From positions 1 to 11,323 of the forward strand of contig PFDS01000024.1 in NCBI GenBank assembly GCA_002772605.1: DNA of 11,323 nucleotides, in the 5' to 3' direction. Under the pieces are notes generated by a model. That model was given only the letters and a program-made list of their open reading frames with translations, was not told the origin of the DNA and did no database searches. The position numbers were made by a program, and so were the translations under genes. Positions 5,646 through 11,323 of this stretch are shown here, piece after piece (position 1 is the first letter of the stretch; each line of letters begins with the position of its first letter). This stretch comes from Candidatus Peregrinibacteria bacterium CG10_big_fil_rev_8_21_14_0_10_49_16. GTDB lineage: Bacteria; Patescibacteriota; Gracilibacteria; Peribacterales; Peribacteraceae.

Positions 5646-6878
5646 ATGGCCCAGAAACCTATCCGTGAAGTACAGGCTAAAGAACTAATCCATACACAGT
5701 GGGTAGGTCCCGGGAAACCCGAATTTTTCCTTGAGAAGACGGATGTTGGCAAGTGTGTGGCGAAGGTGGATGAGCTCTTCGGAAAGCGAGGAAAGCGTGG
5801 GTATGTCAAAGTGGCGGAGAGTGAAGCAGAAGCGAGGCAGTGGGTGGATTCTCTCAGAGGGAAAGAGATAGAAATCGACGGAAAGCGTGGAGTGATCAAT
5901 CACTTCATCATTGAGCCGTATATCGAACATAAAAAAGAGTATTACCTCGCATTCACCTGTGATCGTGACCGAGATGTTGTGCTCTTTTCTAAAAAGGGTG
6001 GAGTGGAGATTGAGGATCAAGGTGACTCTGTGATCAGGATTGCGGTTGCACTTGAGAAGGAGCCATCTTTCGATGAGCTCAGGGTGACACCGAAAGAGTT
6101 GCACGATACGATTCGTGGTCTTCTTCACATCTTCCGCACGTGCGATCTCGGATATCTCGAAATCAATCCGCTTGTATACGAGAGTGGGAGAGTGTATCTC
6201 CTTGATGCGGTGTGCCGCGTGGACAGTGCCGCAGCCTATCGACAGAAAAACACATGGGGCACTTGGGATATTCCTGACGGATTTGGTACGGAATTATCGC
6301 TACAAGAGAAAGCCATTCATGAACTCGATAACCGCACGGGGAGCTCGCTGAAGTTCGTACTGCTCAATCCCAAAGGGCGTATCTGGACGATGGTTGCGGG
6401 AGGCGGCGCATCGATTATCTACGCCGATGCGATTACGAATCTGGCTCCCGCAGAGGAATTGGCAAACTATGGTGAGTGGTCCGGGAATCCGAGTACGGAT
6501 GAGATGGAGGAGTATACGAAGAACATTTTGGAGTTGATGACTTCCGCTTCTCCCCTCCCTGAGGGAGGGGCAGGGGAGGGGATAATAAAGAAGGCCCTCA
6601 TTATCGGCGGCGGCATTGCCAACTTCACTGATATCAAAAAAACATTCACAGGTGTTATTCGCGCATTTGAGAAGTATCAGGACAAGATGCGCAACATTAA
6701 GATCTACGTGCGACGCGCAGGACCGAATGATGTGGAAGGATTACAACTCTTGCAGGAAGCGTGTGATCGACTGGGTATTGCGTGTGAAACACACGGTGCA
6801 GAGGTGGCGATGACGAGCGTGGTGGAGCAGGCAGTAAAGGAGTTGGGCGTTCAGAAATCTTCTCCTGTTACTGCATGA
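5646..6878 (+). CDS. aclB: ATP-citrate lyase, small (beta-like) subunit
   Basis: Half of a two-subunit ATP-citrate lyase: citrate + CoA + ATP to acetyl-CoA + oxaloacetate + ADP + phosphate. The 410 residues match the N-terminal part of animal ACLY and the small AclB subunit of green sulfur bacteria. The N-terminal ATP-grasp part shows VAKVDELFGKRGKRGYVKV, FIIEPYIEHKKEYY and LGYLEINPLVYESGRVYLLD. Next comes LKFVLLNPKGRIWTMVAGGGAS, nearly identical to ACLY. The citrate-binding part has ELANYGEWSGNPS, GGGIANFTDIKKTF and YVRRAGPNDVEGLQ. The small lineage-specific stretch SASPLPEGGAGEG (300-312) comes from a G/C-rich repeat and replaces a shorter ACLY loop. The gene has its own promoter-like site, and its stop overlaps the aclA start by 4 bp (ATGA), so the subunits are probably translationally coupled. 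Confidence 0.96.
   Translation: MAQKPIREVQAKELIHTQWVGPGKPEFFLEKTDVGKCVAKVDELFGKRGKRGYVKVAESEAEARQWVDSLRGKEIEIDGKRGVINHFIIEPYIEHKKEYYLAFTCDRDRDVVLFSKKGGVEIEDQGDSVIRIAVALEKEPSFDELRVTPKELHDTIRGLLHIFRTCDLGYLEINPLVYESGRVYLLDAVCRVDSAAAYRQKNTWGTWDIPDGFGTELSLQEKAIHELDNRTGSSLKFVLLNPKGRIWTMVAGGGASIIYADAITNLAPAEELANYGEWSGNPSTDEMEEYTKNILELMTSASPLPEGGAGEGIIKKALIIGGGIANFTDIKKTFTGVIRAFEKYQDKMRNIKIYVRRAGPNDVEGLQLLQEACDRLGIACETHGAEVAMTSVVEQAVKELGVQKSSPVTA
6552..6581. repeat. G/C-rich hairpin repeat with G-quadruplex motif inside aclB
   Basis: CCCCTCCC (6552-6559), then TGA, then its complement GGGAGGGG (6563-6570), then CA and a second G-rich arm GGGGAGGGG (6573-6581). The C-rich arm can pair with either G-rich arm. 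Positions 6563-6581 also hold four runs of three or more G with 1-2 nt loops, a strong quadruplex motif on the coding strand. It is read in frame as part of residues 302-312. Confidence 0.85.
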
Positions 6879-8665
6879 GCACATTGTTTACCGACCAGAC
6901 GACGGCCATTGTGTACGGACGGAAGTCTGTCTCCATTCAGCGCATGCTGGATTTCGACTACATCTGCGGACGGCGCCCGAGTGTTGCTGGGGTGGTGGAT
7001 CCCAACAGCGGTGTGCCGGAGAAAGTGTTCTACGGGAAAGATGAGTTTTTGCTTCCGGTATTCCGGTCACTGCAGGATGCACAGGAGAAGTATAACGATG
7101 CTGATGTGATCGTGAACTTTGCCTCACTACGCAGTGCAGGAGCTGTTGTGAAGGAGGCAATTGAACGCAAGTACCGTATTATTGCAACGATTGCAGAGGG
7201 TGTGCCGGAGAGGGATGTACGGGGGTGGATTTCCTTATGTCACCATGACACTATTCTCATAGGCCCTGCCACTGTCGGTGCCCTAACAGCCGGCGCATTT
7301 CGCATCGGGGATGCCGGTGGAAGTACAGAACACTTCATCGAGAGCAAACTGCACCGCAAAGGGTCTGTCGGATACGTTGGAAAGTCCGGAGGAATGAGCA
7401 ATGAGATGTACCGCACGATTGCGAAACATGCAGATGGAATCGTCGAAGGTGTTGCCATTGGCGGAGATCGCTACCCCGGATCGCATTTGCTCGAGCATCT
7501 CCTGCGCTTTGAGCACAACCCTGATGTGAAGTTTCATGTGGTGCTCAGTGAAATTGGCGGACGCGAAGAAGAAGAGATCGCAGGGGCACTCAAGGACGGA
7601 CGAATCAAAAAGCCTCTTGTTGCTTGGGTGTCAGGCACGTCTGCGGCACACTTTCCCAAAGACGTCCAATTCGGTCATGCCGGAGCCTTTGCCGCAAGCA
7701 TCGCAGAGACTGCGGAAGTTAAAAATATGATCCTAAAAGGTGCTGGTGCGTACGTTCCTTCCTCTTTTGAAGAGTTGCCGGAAACCATAGAAAACGTCTA
7801 CCGTATGCTGAAAAGTAAAGGTAACATTACACGTATGGCAGAACCTATCGTTCCGAATATTCCGACTGATCGACGTCATACGCATTTTCAGTGCACGATC
7901 AGTTCGGACAACGGCGAAGAATCAACGTACGGTGACCGACCAATTGCAGAGTACATTACTGACGGAACGTTGCTGCCTGTACTTGCGAAGCTCTGGTGGA
8001 AGACGGATCTGTCTCCGCGAACACTGAAGTATCTCGAAATGATTCTCTGTGCTGTTGCTGATCATGGTCCGGCTGTGGCCGGTGCGCACAATGCCATTGT
8101 GGCTGCAAGCGCGGGGAAAGATGCGATTGATGCGCTCTGTAGCGGACTTCTCACAATTGGTCCGCGGTTTGGCGGTGCAGTGGACAGTGCTGCGCGTGCA
8201 TTTTATGACGCACAGAGTCGGGGGCTTTCACCGAATGACTTTGTGAGTGAGATGAAAGAGAAAGGTGAGCGCATTCCCGGTATCGGGCATAAGGTGAAAA
8301 CCGTTCATCATCCTGATACACGCGTGACCGCGCTTCTGGATTTTGTAAAGAAACAATGGGAAGATCTTCCTCTTACGAACTATGCACTCGACGTCGAAAA
8401 GATTACGACGAGCAAAAAACCGAACCTCATTCTCAATGTCGATGGCGTGATTGCAGTGACGCTCATTGACGTTCTTCTTCCGGAGTTACCCGAAGATGTG
8501 CGTGAGGGTTTCTTTGATGTCGGATACTTGAATGGCCTCTTCGCCCTTGGTCGCAGCATTGGTCTTCTCGGCCATGTCTTCGATCAGAAACGCCTGAAGT
8601 CTCCGCTCTACAGACATCCGACGGAGGATATTTTGTATGGGGATGGGCGTTTCCTTTTACCATAG
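6875..8665 (+). CDS. aclA: ATP-citrate lyase, large (alpha/citrate synthase-like) subunit
   Basis: The 596-residue partner of AclB matches the C-terminal half of animal ACLY and the large AclA of autotrophic bacteria. The N-terminal CoA-binding/ligase part has TTAIVYGRKSVSIQRMLDFD, INFASLRSA-like VNFASLRSA, IAEGVPER, IGPATVGA, SGGMSNEMY and GVAIGGDRYPG. The phosphorylated histidine is H268 in VQFGHAGA. The C-terminal citrate-synthase-like domain has ADHGPAVAGAHN (H397), GIGHKVK (H472) and KPNLILNVDG (D523). These equal human H900, H975 and D1026 with the same spacing of 75 and 51, so the catalytic set is complete. It ends with LGRSIGLLGHVFDQKRLKSPLYRHP, as in ACLY. The start overlaps the aclB stop (ATGA) and has no Shine-Dalgarno. 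The 3' end overlaps the opposite-strand ligase gene by 9 bp. Confidence 0.97.
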   Translation: MSTLFTDQTTAIVYGRKSVSIQRMLDFDYICGRRPSVAGVVDPNSGVPEKVFYGKDEFLLPVFRSLQDAQEKYNDADVIVNFASLRSAGAVVKEAIERKYRIIATIAEGVPERDVRGWISLCHHDTILIGPATVGALTAGAFRIGDAGGSTEHFIESKLHRKGSVGYVGKSGGMSNEMYRTIAKHADGIVEGVAIGGDRYPGSHLLEHLLRFEHNPDVKFHVVLSEIGGREEEEIAGALKDGRIKKPLVAWVSGTSAAHFPKDVQFGHAGAFAASIAETAEVKNMILKGAGAYVPSSFEELPETIENVYRMLKSKGNITRMAEPIVPNIPTDRRHTHFQCTISSDNGEESTYGDRPIAEYITDGTLLPVLAKLWWKTDLSPRTLKYLEMILCAVADHGPAVAGAHNAIVAASAGKDAIDALCSGLLTIGPRFGGAVDSAARAFYDAQSRGLSPNDFVSEMKEKGERIPGIGHKVKTVHHPDTRVTALLDFVKKQWEDLPLTNYALDVEKITTSKKPNLILNVDGVIAVTLIDVLLPELPEDVREGFFDVGYLNGLFALGRSIGLLGHVFDQKRLKSPLYRHPTEDILYGDGRFLLP

Positions 8666-10645
8666 TCTTCCCACCGGTCTTGCTTTCATCCTCTCACGCT
8701 CTTCGCGTGCTTCGCGATCTGCCTTTGCGCCCATTGCCTCGTACTTTGGTGCATTCTCAGGGTCGATGCGTGACATGTAGAGTGTAATAGTGAGGAACTC
8801 TTCTACATTGGGTGTGAGAGTGATGAAGTGCGTATTGCGTGTAATGGCTTCGAGATAGTGAGGAAGAATGCCCTGAGCGCGCTCTGTCCACACGGCGATT
8901 GTTTTATCATCCTTTGTTTTAAGGAGAACTTGCAGAATGCCGCGGAGTGCGCCGAGGTGATTCCACTTGCCCAGTCGGAATGCCTGTTCATATGCGAACA
9001 TTGCATCGCCGACATTGTGTTGATGAGTGGCAATATCCCCTTTACGCAGCCATGCGCGCGCATCGTGCATGTTACGCGTGAGGTACGTATCGATAGCACC
9101 TTGTGCGTGGCCAAATTCGCCAAGACGTTCTTGCAAGTGTGCGCGGCTTACATGCAGGTCACGACTGAAGTACTCGTGACGTGCTTGGTTATACCAATGG
9201 AGTGCGGTTTCGATGTCGTTGCGAGCTTCTGCGTGTCGCCCAAGTGAAGAGAGGATGAGGTAGCGACCTTCTACAATTGCGAGAATGAGAAGTAGAGAGG
9301 CAAGTGTCACTTCTGCTATGCACACAATTCGTCGCATTGTCGGGTGGTCCCACCGAAGACGACTTCTCCCTTCTGCATGTGTTGCAGTGAACACGCCTAA
9401 GAGAATCCAGAAGACAAAAGCGATACCAACGAATTGTAGATTGTAATCGACCAGCACATGGGCAATGAGACCAAGTGGTCCAACGATGAGTGGGATGTGA
9501 TATTCGGGAGGTTTGTTCTTCGGGATCTTCTGTCGCCAGAGTGATCGTACAACAGGCGTGTACAGGATCAAGAGGACGCAAAGTATGAGGAGGGCGACGA
9601 CGAATCCGCGTTCCGCAGCAAGCTTGAGGAACCAGTTATGCGGGTGATCGGACGTGGCGAACACCGCGTCTTGTACACGTGTTTGCACGAAGCGGAAACT
9701 GTACGGTCCCCACCCAAAGAGCGGCCGCTCTGTTGCAAGTTCCAGAGCTTGCTTCCAGAATTGTTGACGTTCTGATATCGAAGAAGTTCCTTCTGCTGCG
9801 GTGAATGTGACTTTATCCGTGATATCTTGTACCGGGTGGAACGTGCTTCGTGCGTCGTTGATCGCTATAAAGAGAAGTGCACTTACGAGAGCGATGCCGC
9901 TACTGACAAGCAGCGTGCGCTTCCAGCGTGCTTTTTGTACTGCGCGCATCGATGTTTGTGTATGTAGGCGGAAAAGAAGCATGAGAAGCAGAAGCTGCCC
10001 TACAAAGGCCACCAGGGCACCACGGGAGAAACTCAAAAAGAATGTGCTGAGCAGGAATCCTTCACAGACGATTACAAGCAATGTTTCGATGCGTGTTTTT
10101 GCTTGCTTCAAAAACCACCAACAAACGAGTGGCCACGTAAGCAACACGTATTCTGCCCAACTGTTTGGAAAGTAGTCAGTATGGAATCGCCAGTCGAGGA
10201 ATGTGCCGACAAATCGTTCAACGGGTTGAAACAGGTAGACGCCTACACCAATGCATGCGGCAAGTAGCGTAGAGAATGTGAGAACGCGAAAGAGGTGTGT
10301 ACGAAAGGTACCGGCTTCAGCCCGCCACTCCCGCGCAGCCCAGAAGTAGATGAGTGTCAGTGATCCTGCACGAAACACTTCATCTAATCCGTAGTTTGCT
10401 GTTTCAGAAACGAGTTGACTCAGTCCGGTCCAGAGAGTGAAGAGCATGAGGCAGAGCCAGATCAGAGGGGGAACAAAATCCCTTTCCATCTTCCTCTTCG
10501 ACCAATATGCAGTCGTGCAGAGCCATGCTACCGCCACGAGGACCCAAGTGACCTCGAGTGTTTTTCCGCCTTTCCAAAAGAGAGAAAACGCAAGAAAAAG
10601 TAGGACAACAAGTGGCGTATATTTCTGAATGAGACGAAAAAGCAC
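8657..10645 (-). CDS. O-antigen ligase/polymerase-like membrane protein (Wzy_C) with TPR-type tail
   Basis: A 662-residue polytopic membrane protein. About ten hydrophobic segments lie between residues 10 and 465, with a large extracytoplasmic loop at about 265-340. That loop carries the Wzy_C/WaaL signature: SERQQFWKQALELATERPLFGWGPYSF (291-317) and SDHPHNWFLKLAAERG (332-347). The family transfers or polymerises undecaprenyl-linked glycans at the outer face of the membrane. The C-terminal part (about 470-600) is helical with TPR-like units (IETALHWYNQARHEY; AFAYEQAF-like MFAYEQAFRLGKWN). It ends in a basic, Glu/Arg-rich stretch. Ligase versus polymerase cannot be told from sequence. GTG 10645 is chosen because a consensus -10 lies 7 nt upstream and no ATG occurs before residue 53. 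It follows a glycosyltransferase gene by 8 bp, which fits a surface-glycan locus. Confidence 0.88.
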   Translation of the reverse strand: MLFRLIQKYTPLVVLLFLAFSLFWKGGKTLEVTWVLVAVAWLCTTAYWSKRKMERDFVPPLIWLCLMLFTLWTGLSQLVSETANYGLDEVFRAGSLTLIYFWAAREWRAEAGTFRTHLFRVLTFSTLLAACIGVGVYLFQPVERFVGTFLDWRFHTDYFPNSWAEYVLLTWPLVCWWFLKQAKTRIETLLVIVCEGFLLSTFFLSFSRGALVAFVGQLLLLMLLFRLHTQTSMRAVQKARWKRTLLVSSGIALVSALLFIAINDARSTFHPVQDITDKVTFTAAEGTSSISERQQFWKQALELATERPLFGWGPYSFRFVQTRVQDAVFATSDHPHNWFLKLAAERGFVVALLILCVLLILYTPVVRSLWRQKIPKNKPPEYHIPLIVGPLGLIAHVLVDYNLQFVGIAFVFWILLGVFTATHAEGRSRLRWDHPTMRRIVCIAEVTLASLLLILAIVEGRYLILSSLGRHAEARNDIETALHWYNQARHEYFSRDLHVSRAHLQERLGEFGHAQGAIDTYLTRNMHDARAWLRKGDIATHQHNVGDAMFAYEQAFRLGKWNHLGALRGILQVLLKTKDDKTIAVWTERAQGILPHYLEAITRNTHFITLTPNVEEFLTITLYMSRIDPENAPKYEAMGAKADREAREERERMKARPVGRLW

Positions 10646-10652
10646 GGGAGGT

Positions 10653-10661
10653 ATTATATCA
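10653..10661 (-). promoter_or_regulatory. Consensus extended -10 of the O-antigen-ligase-like gene
   Basis: On the minus strand, TGATATAAT matches TGnTATAAT perfectly, 7 nt before the GTG at 10645. It overlaps the TAA stop of the upstream glycosyltransferase. The 7 nt between it and the GTG (ACCTCCC) contain no Shine-Dalgarno, so a leaderless message is expected alongside any read-through. Confidence 0.7.
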
Positions 10662-11323
10662 AGAGTTGTTCATACTCCCCAATCATCCTCTCAAATCCAA
10701 ATTTCTGCCTCACGACTTGTTGCAGACGTTCTTTGTCTATTGTCCACTGTCCACTGATAACTTTTCGTATAGCATCTCTAAGCGCTTCTATTGATCCCGC
10801 TGTTACAACCAATGCCTCTGTGCTCACATACTCAGCAGTTCCACAGGCATCTGTGAGAATCGTTGGCACACCGCAGGCTATGGCTTCGATAGGGGCGAGA
10901 GGGCAGGGGTCGTGTTCCGGCGACGGCAGGACGAAGAGATCGAGAGAGTGATAGAAAGCGCCGACATCCGGCACAGACGGCAAAACGGTAATATCTGCAG
11001 GTGACTCCCGTGCGAGTTTCTGTATGTGTTCTTCGTCTTTACCGGTTCCGACAATGGTCAGTTGTACGTTTGGGATATCTCGTACTGCCTTGATGAGCAA
11101 ATCCACGCCTTTCTCGGGAGAGAGACGGGCAATGCAACCTAGGTGGTAGGTGGTAGGTGGTAGGTGATAGGGAGTGTTTCGATTTTCTGTCTTCTGAAAT
11201 CTGTTCATATCGATTCCATTCACAATGACAGCGATATCTTCCTCTCTCCATCCCAGATCCAGGTACATACGTTTACTCAAGTCCGACACGACAACTGTTT
11301 TGACTAACCTGCTTAGTTTCCGC
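10654..11323 (-). CDS. GT4-family glycosyltransferase, N-terminus beyond the window
   Basis: The reading frame is open to the right edge on the minus strand (KLSRLVKTVVVSDLSKRMYL before the first GTG at 11289), so only the last 223 codons or so are here and the true start lies outside. The visible part is the hinge and C-terminal Rossmann domain of a GT-B retaining glycosyltransferase. It shows VIVNGIDMNRF, LGCIARLSPEKGVDLLIKAV, LTIVGTGKDEEHIQKLA and LFVLPSPEHDPCPLAPIEAIACGVPTILTDACGTAEYV. In the last, D-x7-E takes the place of the usual E-x7-E nucleotide-sugar motif, a common variant. The enzyme probably adds a sugar to a lipid-linked glycan at the cytoplasmic face. The adjacent ligase-like gene supports a surface-polysaccharide role. 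The sugar used cannot be told. A 7-bp tandem repeat adds about ten residues (PYHLPPTTYHL) before the LGCIARL strand. Confidence 0.94.
   Translation of the reverse strand, partial: RKLSRLVKTVVVSDLSKRMYLDLGWREEDIAVIVNGIDMNRFQKTENRNTPYHLPPTTYHLGCIARLSPEKGVDLLIKAVRDIPNVQLTIVGTGKDEEHIQKLARESPADITVLPSVPDVGAFYHSLDLFVLPSPEHDPCPLAPIEAIACGVPTILTDACGTAEYVSTEALVVTAGSIEALRDAIRKVISGQWTIDKERLQQVVRQKFGFERMIGEYEQLLI
11141..11168. repeat. Heptamer tandem repeat inside the glycosyltransferase gene
   Basis: Four head-to-tail copies of AGGTGGT are present, the last as AGGTGAT, followed by a decayed AGGGAG. Because 7 is not a multiple of 3, the minus-strand reading cycles with a 21-bp period and gives the Tyr/His/Pro/Thr-rich stretch PYHLPPTTYHL. 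The frame is kept on both sides. Confidence 0.88.

Noticed and set aside
6875..6878. UGA recoded as an amino acid, as in Gracilibacteria or Absconditabacteria
   Set aside because: UGA ends aclB exactly at the aclA start overlap, and the conserved genes here contain no internal UGA.
5646..8665. Succinyl-CoA synthetase (sucC/sucD) plus a separate citrate synthase
   Set aside because: The order of domains, the VAGGGAS and VQFGHAGA motifs and the fused citrate-synthase domain with all three catalytic residues are those of ATP-citrate lyase.
1..11323. CRISPR arrays, tRNA or rRNA genes, insertion sequences, toxin-antitoxin or defence systems
   Set aside because: I looked for spaced direct repeats, cloverleaf folds, transposase or nuclease motifs and found none that hold up. 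The only tandem array is the 7-bp repeat within the glycosyltransferase.

Overview
The window is a compact, gene-dense stretch of bacterial chromosome using the standard code. UGA ends real genes, for example the aclB stop inside an ATGA overlap. It holds ten genes, nine complete and one cut by the right edge. Several neighbours overlap or nearly touch, and no stretch over 300 bases lacks a gene. The organism cannot be fixed from this sequence. The tight packing, scarce Shine-Dalgarno sequences and small palindromic repeats would suit an uncultured, perhaps Patescibacteria/CPR-type lineage. That is only an inference, and ATP-citrate lyase would be uncommon there.

Layout. Positions 1-109 form a SAM-I-clan riboswitch-like RNA in front of metK (169-1347, +), which makes S-adenosylmethionine. 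Next come a 38-residue membrane micropeptide (1397-1513, +) with the only strong Shine-Dalgarno seen, a textbook intrinsic terminator (1520-1546), an unrecognised 158-residue protein (1597-2073, +) and a YbaK/ProXp-type aminoacyl-tRNA deacylase (2147-2644, +). A secreted PGRP-amidase/SpoIID fusion (4529-2619, -) converges on the deacylase and is divergent from an MscS-type channel (4574-5617, +). Then comes the two-gene ATP-citrate lyase operon aclB-aclA (5646-8665, +). On the minus strand, converging on aclA, lie an O-antigen-ligase-like membrane protein with a TPR-type tail (10645-8657) and, upstream of it, a GT4 glycosyltransferase (open at the right edge).

How the genes may work together. 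metK and its riboswitch make a self-contained feedback circuit. The amidase-SpoIID fusion, MscS channel, glycosyltransferase and Wzy/WaaL-type protein all concern the cell envelope: peptidoglycan turnover, osmotic release and surface glycan assembly. AclBA splits citrate to acetyl-CoA and oxaloacetate; no other reductive TCA gene is in view.

Two patterns recur. First, several start codons without a Shine-Dalgarno lie 7-10 nt after a -10-like hexamer, usually an extended -10, which suggests leaderless mRNAs. Second, three unrelated short repeats sit inside coding sequences without breaking the frame, each in an apparent linker or loop.
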